Made by a program: the position numbers and the translations under genes. Source: Roseomonas sp. (GTDB lineage Bacteria > Pseudomonadota > Alphaproteobacteria > Acetobacterales > Acetobacteraceae). From it: 64,000 bases of DNA. The notes beneath the pieces were generated by a model that saw nothing but the letters and a program-made list of their open reading frames with translations, searched no databases and was not told the origin of the DNA. Below, piece by piece: positions 1-7,163 of this stretch. How positions within the stretch are numbered: position 1 is the stretch's first letter; each line of letters begins with the position of its first letter. The DNA lies in the NCBI GenBank assembly GCA_031180725.1, contig JAPSLO010000017.1:1-64000 (forward strand), given 5' to 3'.

Positions 1-297
1 GACCATGGCGCTGACCGAGTGCCCGACGAACACGCCGTCGCGGACGTCGAGTTCGCGACAGAGCTCCACGACATCGCTGGTGTAGCCGTCGAGGGAGCTG
101 TACTTTGCAGGGTCGTAGGCCGACAGATCGGATCTGCCTGAGCCCACATGGTCGAACAGGATGACCCGAAAGTCCCGCTCGAAGGCGGGGGCGACGAGGC
201 GCCACATGTTCTGGTCACACCCGAAGCCATGGGCGAAGACCATGGCGCGCTCCCCCGAGCCGGTCACCTTTGCATTGTGCCGCGCCGAGGCCGTCAT
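1..297 (-). CDS. RsbQ-like alpha/beta hydrolase, 3' end beyond window
   Basis: The reading frame starts at ATG 297 with an AGGAG-type ribosome site just upstream and stays open to base 1, giving the first 99 residues. It shows the hydrolase oxyanion segment HGFGCDQNMW at about residues 23-32, the strand and turn LFDHVGSGRSD, and the nucleophile elbow GHSVSAM near the cut end, with serine as the expected nucleophile. This pattern resembles RsbQ, the hydrolase that works with the RsbP PAS phosphatase in Bacillus stress signalling; in proteobacteria such proteins often sit beside sensor proteins, but the partner would lie outside the window. The role here is inferred from family resemblance only; the Asp and His of the triad are not in view. 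Confidence 0.75.
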   Translation of the reverse strand, partial: MTASARHNAKVTGSGERAMVFAHGFGCDQNMWRLVAPAFERDFRVILFDHVGSGRSDLSAYDPAKYSSLDGYTSDVVELCRELDVRDGVFVGHSVSAMV

Positions 298-533
298 CAG
301 TAGAGCTCCTGCCATGCCGTCCTAGGCGGGCTCTTCATCACACGGGCCCGCTGGGAGCACAACTCACACTGCGCTGCTCCAGGACTGCGTGCAGCCCCGG
401 CCGCACTTCGGGGAACAGATTCTACTTCGCGGAGCTGAGTCCCCCGTCTCGGCTGATGGTTGCGCGAGTGGGAGGGAAGGACGATCACTGCTCCTGTCTC
501 TCCCTTACAGTGAGGCAGGGGCCGCTCAAGCTA

Positions 534-1271
534 TCATGAGCCCTCACGTAATGCTTCGGCGCCGGGGTTGCGCGCGGCGCAACCCGGAGGATGGCCCAAC
601 CTGCAATCTCGGTCAGGAAGAAGCCAATGAGAATGCCGATCTTCACTTCCTCCTGCAGCACGGGGTCGATCGTGAAGGCCAAGCAGTGCGCGCGCCCGAC
701 CGAGTGCTCCCTCGAAGTCATGCTCCTCGACCGCGGCCACATCCCGCAGCTTGTCGCAGGCCGCCTTGATGTCCTCATGCTGAGCCAGCACTGTCCGCAT
801 GATGAGCGGCCAACTGGACCGGCGGGCGCGACGTCGCGCTGTCAGGTTCCGGGCCGCAACCTCGAGTGGCGTCGAGAGGTGCAGCACGTGTAGCTGGTGG
901 CGCATTGCCAACTGCGCGGAGCGATGGTGCTCAGCGCTCCAGGCCGATCCCTCCAGAAGGGCGTCGTGACCAGTCGCTGCCCAGTGGTCAGCCAGGCGAA
1001 AAATCTCGTCCAGCCCTCCGTGGGCGGCCGGAATGGTATCGCAACCGCCGGAGGTCCTTTCATAATGGCCGAGCACGACCAGCGGGCGACCGCCCCGTGG
1101 ATGGCGCAGCCGGTACCCGATCGCCCTCTTACGCCCTAGGCGGCGGAGAGACTCAATCTGACCGCCTTCTGTCCAGCCATAGGCCGCAAGGATGCGCCGA
1201 GCGAGTTCAGTCTTGCCGGAGCCGCCCGTTCCACGCGGATTGATGATACGCCCCAAACCACACCCCTCCAT
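534..1271 (-). CDS. P-loop NTPase-like hypothetical protein
   Basis: A 245-residue frame with a clear Walker A motif near the N-terminus (GTGGSGKTE, about residues 14-22) preceded by a short beta strand (RIINPRG). A TSGGCD segment and a DALLEG segment follow, an arrangement like small kinase/ATPase-type proteins seen in phages and mobile DNA; I do not recognise the exact family. The first codons (MEGCG) may be untranslated: a GGAGGGG sequence lies just before a TTG at 1256, giving a protein that begins directly with GRIINPRG. The last 40 or so residues are Arg/His-rich and low in hydrophobic order, so the natural end may have been altered by a frameshift. It lies in the poorly conserved left edge of the window, next to a tRNA gene. 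Confidence 0.55.
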   Translation of the reverse strand: MEGCGLGRIINPRGTGGSGKTELARRILAAYGWTEGGQIESLRRLGRKRAIGYRLRHPRGGRPLVVLGHYERTSGGCDTIPAAHGGLDEIFRLADHWAATGHDALLEGSAWSAEHHRSAQLAMRHQLHVLHLSTPLEVAARNLTARRRARRSSWPLIMRTVLAQHEDIKAACDKLRDVAAVEEHDFEGALGRARALLGLHDRPRAAGGSEDRHSHWLLPDRDCRLGHPPGCAARNPGAEALREGS

Positions 1272-1352
1272 TCGCTAGCGGGGCTAATAACCATCAATCC
1301 AGTGCTCGCTGAACCGAATATTCCGGGAGTTCGCCCGGACCTTGAATCCTAA

Positions 1353-1637
1353 TTACCGTGTTTTCGTCTGCAAATACTTAGCAGCCGCCCGTTCGCCCGG
1401 TGGCCCTGCCCGCGCGTCGTGAGGCGCCGATTTGTGCCGCATGTGACATGCGAATATGACAAATTCCGTTACAGGCGCCCAAAAGAGGAGCGGATTTACT
1501 TCGGTCGGCGGTGTGTAGAAGTTGGACCATATGCCAACGAGCAGAGGAACCAGAAGGGAATATATGAGAGAGTTAAACTTGTTCTGTCGAACAAAAGCCA
1601 AGATTGATGACCGGACTGCCCCAACGTCGACGCGCAT
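1353..1637 (-). CDS. possible small membrane protein
   Basis: A 94-residue frame with two hydrophobic stretches, about residues 23-41 (SLIYSLLVPLLVGIWSNFY) and 49-65 (LLFWAPVTEFVIFACHM), then a charged, basic tail. The hydrophobic content is unusual for a chance frame in this G+C-rich DNA, and the local base composition is lower in G+C than the rest of the window. Competing frames exist on the other strand, the family is not recognised and there is no clear ribosome site, so it is a tentative call. The rest of 1272-1826 holds nothing I can identify. Confidence 0.3.
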   Translation of the reverse strand: MRVDVGAVRSSILAFVRQNKFNSLIYSLLVPLLVGIWSNFYTPPTEVNPLLFWAPVTEFVIFACHMRHKSAPHDARAGPPGERAAAKYLQTKTR

Positions 1638-1826
1638 TGCTTGTTCCCCGACCGCATTTAGCCGGGGCGCTTGGCTCGGACCAAGACCTGACGTTGGGCG
1701 CTCGGCTGAGCATCCGCGAGGCCGCGAGGGGCCTGCCAGAGCCGCCGTGGGCTTGTGGCTGCTACCTATACGCTACCTAAGGCAATCCCGCCCTGGAGCG
1801 CAATGCCCTCTAAGTCCTTGAAAAAT

Positions 1827-1903
1827 TGGCGGACCCGACACGATTCGAACGTGCGACCTTTGCCTTCGGAGGGCAACGCTCTATCCAGCTGAGCTACGGG
1901 TCC
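1827..1903 (-). tRNA. tRNA-Arg (anticodon CCG)
   Basis: Read on the minus strand this 77-base sequence folds as a tRNA. The acceptor stem pairs GGACCCG with CGGGTCC, with an encoded CCA end at 1827-1829. The D arm contains AGCTCAGCTGGATAGAGC, the anticodon loop is CTCCGAA (anticodon CCG, reading CGG arginine codons), and the T arm has GTTCGAATC. CGG is a common codon in this G+C-rich genome. The 3' end points left toward the less conserved stretch at 1-1826, the usual geometry for an island integrated at a tRNA 3' end. Confidence 0.97.
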
Positions 1904-2041
1904 GTCGACCCCCTCCTTAGCCAATGCCGGGGGCCGAAGGAAGCCCCAAGCTGGCGTGAGATCGTAGGGGTGCCCATTCACCTCCACGGGCCCTCTCCGC
2001 TAGGCTCGGCGCCAACGCCCAACGAAGCCCGGAAACGCCCG

Positions 2042-3109
2042 ATGACCGATGCACCGACGCCCGGCTCCAACGAAGCCAGAACACTGCTTCAGGCGCTCTA
2101 CAAGGAAATGGAACCGCAGCACCTCTTCCCGCTCTGGGAAGTGCTGCACGCGCTTGTCACGCCGGAACCCAGCTCCCCGGTCCAGCCGCATCTCTGGTCC
2201 TATGACACCGCCCGCAGCCACCTGCTGCGCGCCGGCGACCTGATCTCGGCCGAACAGGCGGAACGCCGCGTGCTGATCTTGGAAAATCCAGGCCTGCCGG
2301 CCTCCTCGGCCGTCACTACGAGCCTCTATGCGGGCCTGCAGCTCATCCTGCCGGGCGAGGTCGCGCCCTGCCACCGGCACACGCAATGTGCGCTGCGCTT
2401 CGTGATGGAAGGCGACGGCGCCTTCACCGCGGTGGATGGAGAGAAGGCGGTGATGCGCCCCTTCGACCTGGTGCTGACGCCCAACTGGCAATGGCACGAC
2501 CACGGCAACACCAGCGGCCAGCCAATGATCTGGCTGGACGGGCTGGATATCCCGACCGTCCGCTTCTACGCGGCCAGCTTCGCCGAACGCCTGCCGGCGG
2601 GTGCCATGGCGCATCCCGAAACCGCGCCGGCCGGCGACACCACCGCGCGCTACGGCCGCAACCTGCGCCCCTTCGCCGGCACCAGCGCAGCCCGCCGCCC
2701 GGCCAGGCAGCCGCTGTTCCACTACCCCTACGCCGAATGGCGCGAGAGCCTGGCCGCCCTCGCCCGCAGCAGCGATCCGGATCCGCATCTGGGCCATGCG
2801 CTGGAATTCGTGAATCCGGCCGATGGCGGCCCGGTGATGCCCACCATCGCCGCGCATGTGCGCCTGCTGCCCAGGGGCTTCGCCACGCGGCCACGCCGCA
2901 GCACCGACGCCACCGTCTTCGTGGTGGTGGAAGGCAGTGGCACCGCCCGCATCGGCGACCGCGACCTCGCCCTTTCGCCGCGCGATCTCTTTGTGGTGCC
3001 GGCGTGGGCACCGCTGACGCTTTCGGCCGGTAGCGATCTCGTGCTCTTCGCCTATTCCGACGCCGCCGCGCAGCAGAAGCTCGGCCTGTGGCGCGAGGCG
3101 CGCGAGTAG
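2042..3109 (+). CDS. gentisate 1,2-dioxygenase-like bicupin
   Basis: A 355-residue protein with two cupin domains. The N-terminal cupin holds the metal-site pattern HRHTQ followed by a downstream histidine in the WQWHDHGN segment; the C-terminal cupin is at about residues 255-350 (segment VVVEGSGTARIGDRDL). Length and motifs fit gentisate 1,2-dioxygenase, a cytoplasmic Fe(II) enzyme that opens the ring of gentisate (2,5-dihydroxybenzoate) to maleylpyruvate. The start chosen is ATG 2042: the open frame extends upstream into tRNA-Arg, so earlier starts are not credible. No maleylpyruvate isomerase or fumarylpyruvate hydrolase gene adjoins it, so a related ring-cleaving substrate (salicylate, 1-hydroxy-2-naphthoate) is possible. 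Confidence 0.85.
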   Translation: MTDAPTPGSNEARTLLQALYKEMEPQHLFPLWEVLHALVTPEPSSPVQPHLWSYDTARSHLLRAGDLISAEQAERRVLILENPGLPASSAVTTSLYAGLQLILPGEVAPCHRHTQCALRFVMEGDGAFTAVDGEKAVMRPFDLVLTPNWQWHDHGNTSGQPMIWLDGLDIPTVRFYAASFAERLPAGAMAHPETAPAGDTTARYGRNLRPFAGTSAARRPARQPLFHYPYAEWRESLAALARSSDPDPHLGHALEFVNPADGGPVMPTIAAHVRLLPRGFATRPRRSTDATVFVVVEGSGTARIGDRDLALSPRDLFVVPAWAPLTLSAGSDLVLFAYSDAAAQQKLGLWREARE

Positions 3110-3147
3110 GACGCTGCGGCCATGGGCCGGCCCGGTCCCGCCCCCGC

Positions 3148-3172
3148 CGAACCGGCCCCTGTAAGTCGCGTT
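3148..3172 (+). promoter_or_regulatory. EcfG-type general stress promoter (putative)
   Basis: CGAAC at 3148-3152, a 16-base spacer, then CGTT at 3169-3172. This matches the alphaproteobacterial general-stress sigma (EcfG) consensus GGAAC-N16/17-CGTT with one mismatch. It lies 31 bases before the start of the small FPASDP-motif protein. A second promoter of the same layout precedes the GlsB-type gene at 27258. Confidence 0.5.
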
Positions 3173-3203
3173 GGCACCCCCACAACGACCGAGGGAGCCA
3201 ATC

Positions 3204-3545
3204 ATGTCCGACCCGCGCCAGCGTGACAGCCTGCAGGACAAGGCCGTTGCCGATACCTTCCCGGCCAGCGACCCGACGGCTGGCACCGCTGATACCGGCA
3301 ACCGTGCCGTGCCGCCGCAGGCGATGATGGGGCGCGGCCAGCGGGACGTGCCTGGCGCGGTCGTCCTGCAGCGCCGCTTCCGCGATGGCGAGGCCGCCAA
3401 GCTGGCCCTGGAAGGGCTGGTGCGCGATGGCCCCATCGACCGCGACTGCGCCGAGCTGCACCCGGCCGGCCAGGAGGTGGAGCTGCGCATCTCCGCCCCG
3501 GCCAATGACGCGGAGCGCATCCGGAAGCTGCTCGCCAGCGCCTGA
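3204..3545 (+). CDS. small FPASDP-motif stress-type protein
   Basis: A 113-residue hydrophilic protein starting at ATG 3204, 8-10 bases after a GAGGGAG ribosome site. The N-terminal third carries DKAVADTFPASDP, a short motif that recurs in small alphaproteobacterial proteins of unknown function, often stress-linked. The C-terminal part (about residues 45-113) looks like a compact alpha/beta fold with no catalytic motif. An EcfG-like promoter directly upstream supports a general stress role. No function is known to me; single-gene unit. Confidence 0.7.
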   Translation: MSDPRQRDSLQDKAVADTFPASDPTAGTADTGNRAVPPQAMMGRGQRDVPGAVVLQRRFRDGEAAKLALEGLVRDGPIDRDCAELHPAGQEVELRISAPANDAERIRKLLASA

Positions 3546-3653
3546 CTCCAGGCTGCCCCCCTTTCCCATCATCTAGGATGATGGTCCTGAACGGCGCTTG
3601 AATGTTCTGGGTATGTTCTCCTATTCTCGCGCGCAGCGAGAAAGGGGCTGCCC

Positions 3654-5303
3654 ATGACATACTGGCGCGTGACAGACAGACGCGGTCGGGACGAGGGCCC
3701 GGCCCCCGGTGGGGCCGGAACTGCCCCGCCCGGCCGCGTGCTGCGTGGCCTGGCCTTGGCCCCGACCGGCCTGGCCCTGTGGCCCAGCGGCGCCCTGGCG
3801 CAGCCCTTCCAACAGCCGAACCCGCCCGGCGCATCCGTGCCGCTGCCGGTCGCCTGGCTGGATTTCCGAGCGCTTTTCCTGCTGTTCATGATCGCCGCCT
3901 GCCTGGCGGTCGGCGCCTGGCTCTGGGCGGTGCGGCGGGATTTCGTCCGCATGGTCGGCCCCGATCCCGCCGCCGAGAAGCTGGCCCTGTTCCGCGAAGC
4001 CCAGGCCGGCCTGCCGGATGGCACCATCCGGGCCGTGCTGGCGCTGCTGGTCGTGCTGGTCACCCTGCCGGCCATGGTGTTCTTCCGCGCCCTCGGCCTG
4101 GAGTCCTCGGGCGAGCTCGGCACCATCCTGGGTGGCATCCTCGGCTTCTATTTCGGCAGCCGCTCCGGCGGAGGTGAGGCCGATGCCTTCCGCCGCCAGG
4201 CGGATGCCATGCGCGACCAGGCGGAGGACCAGCGCCAGCGCGCCCAGGCCGCGGAACAGGCGCGCGATGCCGCCATCTGTGGCCATCAGCAGGCGGTGCA
4301 GGCGGCACGGCAGGATGCCAGCGCCGCCACCGGCCTGCTTGCCGAGGCACGGGAGAAGCTGGCCGGGCTGCGCAGCGGGCTCGACCTCGCCACGCGGCTG
4401 CTGCCGCCGGCGCAGGGCCAGGCGGCGCGCGTGCTGCTCGACCAGGTGCAACAAGGACTGGATCTCGCCGGCCGGGTGCAGGCCGGCGATGCCGCCGCCA
4501 TCCCGGAGGCCGCCGGCGAGGCCGCGGACCTCGTCGCCCAGGTGCTCGGCACCGAGAACCCGCTCACCGGCATTTTGTCCGATTCCGTCGCCGGCCTGCG
4601 CACCGGCACCGCCATCGCGGCCATGGCCGGCATCGGCGGCCCGGCCGGGCTGCTGGCGGGCGTAGCCTTCGGCGCCATCCAGGCGCTGCGCAAGGGGAAC
4701 GAGTACTACGAGCGCTGGAAGGCGCGGATCATCGACCGCCCCTACACCGCCAACCTTTTCCCGCCGGAGGGGCTGGACGGCGCGCTCTGCCTGGCCGCGC
4801 TGCGCCAGGCCCGCATCCTGGGCCCGATTCTGCTGGCCGGGCTGGAGGAAGCCGATCCCCGCCGCATCCCCCGCGCGCGTGAAGCCTGCCTCGCCGCCCA
4901 GCTTCCCGACGCCGCCGCCCGCCAGCGGCTGGAGGAACTGGCCGGCTGTCCCCTGCCACTGGCCAGCGAGGATGAATTCGCCAGCGGCCTGAACGAGCTG
5001 CGCCGCCACATGCTGGACATCCTGATCGACAGCGCCGAGGAGCCCGGCGCCCCGCAGGTGGTGGAAGCCGGCGGCCAGCGCATCACCATCGCGCCCGCCG
5101 CCGCGCTGCGCGGCACGCTGGACACGCTGCGCGAGGAGCTGGGCGCCAAGGGCCTGGACAGCGCCCTGCTGCTGCTCACCGGCCTGGCGCAGTCGGCCGA
5201 GATGACGCCGGAGCGCATGACGGCGCTGCTGGATGCCGTGTTGCCCACCGTGCTTCGGGACGCGGAGCGTGCGCAGGCGGACGCCGTGGTGGCCGCGCCG
5301 TGA
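3654..5303 (+). CDS. membrane protein with coiled coil, first gene of an envelope cassette
   Basis: A 549-residue protein of unrecognised family. A signal-like hydrophobic stretch ends in ALAQ near residue 50. Membrane segments follow at about 70-93 (ending WLWAVRRD) and 123-145, then a glycine-rich segment GGILGFYFGSRSGG at about 158-170. That pattern (GTIRAVLAL ... GFYFGSR) recurs in other uncharacterised bacterial membrane proteins. Residues about 172-240 are rich in Gln, Ala, Arg and Glu and should form a coiled coil. The rest is a mostly helical soluble domain with an EYYERWKARI segment. The stop codon is overlapped (GTGA) by the lipoprotein gene, so the three genes 3654-6945 are almost certainly one transcript. 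An anchor linking membrane and cell wall is possible, but that is inference. Confidence 0.8.
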   Translation: MTYWRVTDRRGRDEGPAPGGAGTAPPGRVLRGLALAPTGLALWPSGALAQPFQQPNPPGASVPLPVAWLDFRALFLLFMIAACLAVGAWLWAVRRDFVRMVGPDPAAEKLALFREAQAGLPDGTIRAVLALLVVLVTLPAMVFFRALGLESSGELGTILGGILGFYFGSRSGGGEADAFRRQADAMRDQAEDQRQRAQAAEQARDAAICGHQQAVQAARQDASAATGLLAEAREKLAGLRSGLDLATRLLPPAQGQAARVLLDQVQQGLDLAGRVQAGDAAAIPEAAGEAADLVAQVLGTENPLTGILSDSVAGLRTGTAIAAMAGIGGPAGLLAGVAFGAIQALRKGNEYYERWKARIIDRPYTANLFPPEGLDGALCLAALRQARILGPILLAGLEEADPRRIPRAREACLAAQLPDAAARQRLEELAGCPLPLASEDEFASGLNELRRHMLDILIDSAEEPGAPQVVEAGGQRITIAPAAALRGTLDTLREELGAKGLDSALLLLTGLAQSAEMTPERMTALLDAVLPTVLRDAERAQADAVVAAP

Positions 5304-5938
5304 CCCCCGCGCGCGATATGCTGGGCCTGGCGCTGCGGCTCCTCCTTCCCTTGGCACTCGCTGCCTGCGCCGCCCCTGGGGAGCTGGAGGCGCTGAAAGC
5401 CCGGCAGGCGGAGTCCAACTGGCAGGCGATCGCCGAGGCTTCCGCCCCCTGCACCAATCCCGACCTGCTCTGTGCCCAGGCGCAGGAAATCCGCGCCGAT
5501 GCCTGCCAAACCCTGGCGCGCCGCGCGCCGGCAGCGCCGGAGGCTCCCGCACGCCGCGCCTGCGCGACCGCCGCGTACCAGGCCGCGCTGCGCGCCCTGC
5601 CGCCGGAAGCTGGCAAGGCCGCGCGCCGGCGCCTGCTGGCCAATGCGGCCGCTGCCGCCATGGACCAGCGCGACCACGACGGCCTGGGGCTGAACACGCA
5701 ACTCGCCGCGGCGGAGGCGCTGCTGGCGCTGGACCCGCACGACCCGGCCGGCTGCTACCACGCCGCCTCCGCCCGGCTGGCGCGGGCCCTGCTGCGCCCC
5801 GCCGGCCCCGGCCAGTGCGCGGAGCTGCCGCCTCTGCCCGCCTGTGCCGGCGTCGCCGCCCCGCCCGGCACGCCGCCCGGCGCGCGGCTGCCCCTTCATG
5901 AAATCATCGCCCTGCGCGGAAGGCTTGGCTGCCCATGA
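5300..5938 (+). CDS. cysteine-rich lipoprotein of the envelope cassette
   Basis: A 212-residue predicted lipoprotein: a hydrophobic leader LALRLLLPLALAAC gives a lipobox with cysteine 23 as the lipidated residue. The mature part is alanine-rich, helical and repeat-like, with about eight further cysteines, suggesting disulfides in the periplasm. GTG 5300 overlaps the previous stop by four bases; ATG 5318, six codons later, would shorten the leader and is also possible. Its own stop overlaps the ATG of the lytic transglycosylase gene. No family is recognised; the coupling implies action with the flanking membrane protein and wall-cleaving enzyme. Confidence 0.75.
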   Translation: MTPARDMLGLALRLLLPLALAACAAPGELEALKARQAESNWQAIAEASAPCTNPDLLCAQAQEIRADACQTLARRAPAAPEAPARRACATAAYQAALRALPPEAGKAARRRLLANAAAAAMDQRDHDGLGLNTQLAAAEALLALDPHDPAGCYHAASARLARALLRPAGPGQCAELPPLPACAGVAAPPGTPPGARLPLHEIIALRGRLGCP

Positions 5939-6945
5939 GCACGACCCTGATGACCACGGCCGCCGCCAGCTCGGCCATGCCCCTGCGCTGGCTCCGCCTG
6001 GCGCAACCGCTGATGCGCGGTGCCGATGTGGTCCGACTGCAGACCCTGCTGCTGGCCAGCGGCCTGCCCGGCCTGGCCGCGCAGCTCCGCTCGGTGGATG
6101 GGCTGTTCGGCTCCGCCACCGACCGGGCCGTGCGCGCCTTCCAGGCGCTGCGCGGCCTGGCGAGCGACGGGGTGGTGGGCCCGGACACCTGGGCGCGGCT
6201 GCTGGCCGAAGGCAGCGGCGGCGTCTCCGCTCGCCCCGCCGGCCCGGCGGATCTGCTGGCGCGCGCCGCGCCGGACCTCACCCGCTTCCACTGCCGCTTC
6301 TCCGGCGGGGTGCGCTGGCGCCTGGTGCCGGAGGGACTGGACGTGGAGAGCCGCGGCATCGAGACCAGCCGCGCCGCCACCACGCGGGCGGCGGAGGTGC
6401 TGAGCGAGGCCTGGTTCGGCCCCTTCATCCGCCGCCACGCCGCCGCGCAGCAGGTGCCGGTGGAGCTGATCGCCGCCACCATCTGCACGGAATCCGCCGG
6501 CTCTGCCGCCAGCCCCGCGCAGGCCGCCCACGCCGAGCGGCGAGAGCCCGGCTTCGTCTCCTATGAGACGACGCCGCACCGCGTCTCGATCGGCTGCATG
6601 CAGACGCTGATCGCCACCGCCCGCGGCGCGCTGCGCCGCCCGGTGACGGCGGAGGAGCTGCGCACCCCGGATGTGGCGATCGAGGCCGGCACCGCCTTCA
6701 TCGCGCAGCAGGCTGGCCAGACGCTGTTCGACCCGCCGGTGGTGGCCTGCGCCTACAATGCCGGCAGCGTGGTGCTGAACCAGGCCGCGGCGAATCGCTG
6801 GCGGATGCGGCAATACCCGCTGGGCACCTCGCATCACGCGGATCGCTTCGTGCTGTTCTTCAACGGCGCCATGGCAGCGCTGCGTGCGAGCCCGGCGCTC
6901 GCGGGCAATGCGCCGAGCTGGTGGAGGATGCTGGCAGGCGGCTGA
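5935..6945 (+). CDS. peptidoglycan-binding lytic transglycosylase-like protein
   Basis: A 336-residue protein with two recognisable parts. Residues about 22-93 form a PG_binding_1 domain (QPLMRGADVVRLQTLL ... VDGLFGSATDRAVRAFQ). Residues about 165-325 look like an SLT (family 1) lytic transglycosylase: a glutamate in ICTESAG (E186, the likely catalytic acid), GCMQ at 220-223 and AYNAG at 273-277, the three landmarks of that fold. No secretion signal is evident, so export may depend on its operon partners or, as with phage endolysins, on a pore. It starts in an ATGA overlap with the lipoprotein gene. Cleavage of the glycan strand is the expected activity. Wall remodelling, a trans-envelope machine or a domesticated lysis cassette are all open. 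Confidence 0.8.
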   Translation: MSTTLMTTAAASSAMPLRWLRLAQPLMRGADVVRLQTLLLASGLPGLAAQLRSVDGLFGSATDRAVRAFQALRGLASDGVVGPDTWARLLAEGSGGVSARPAGPADLLARAAPDLTRFHCRFSGGVRWRLVPEGLDVESRGIETSRAATTRAAEVLSEAWFGPFIRRHAAAQQVPVELIAATICTESAGSAASPAQAAHAERREPGFVSYETTPHRVSIGCMQTLIATARGALRRPVTAEELRTPDVAIEAGTAFIAQQAGQTLFDPPVVACAYNAGSVVLNQAAANRWRMRQYPLGTSHHADRFVLFFNGAMAALRASPALAGNAPSWWRMLAGG

Positions 6946-7021
6946 GACGATGGCCGGCGCCGGGCGACCCCTTCCATCCGTCCCGAAGGACTTCCCGGCC
7001 GCCGCGCCGGGGGATGCGGCC

Positions 7022-7163
7022 CATTTGTCCGAAAGCGTCGGCCGCTTCGCGCGCTGCGCGCAGCACTCCACCGGCCGCGGCGGAGAGCCGCCCGGCGCGC
7101 GCCGTGCCGGAACCGCGCATTTGTCCGAAACCGGCAGCGGCCTCGCGCGCGGCGTGCAGTGCC
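7022..7163. repeat. two imperfect direct repeats in a gene-free stretch
   Basis: CATTTGTCCGAAA occurs exactly at 7022-7034 and again at 7118-7130. Each is followed by about 30 related bases (GGCCGCTTCGCGCGCTGCGCGCAG versus GCGGCCTCGCGCGCGGCGTGCAG). The second copy abuts the stop codon of the FAD oxidoreductase gene. The 218-base gap 6946-7163 otherwise shows nothing coding. Confidence 0.6.

Noticed and set aside
270-1243. Several plus-strand frames of 60-126 codons over 270-1243
   Set aside because: They run antisense to the P-loop gene or the hydrolase, are Arg/Pro-rich and have no recognisable domain.
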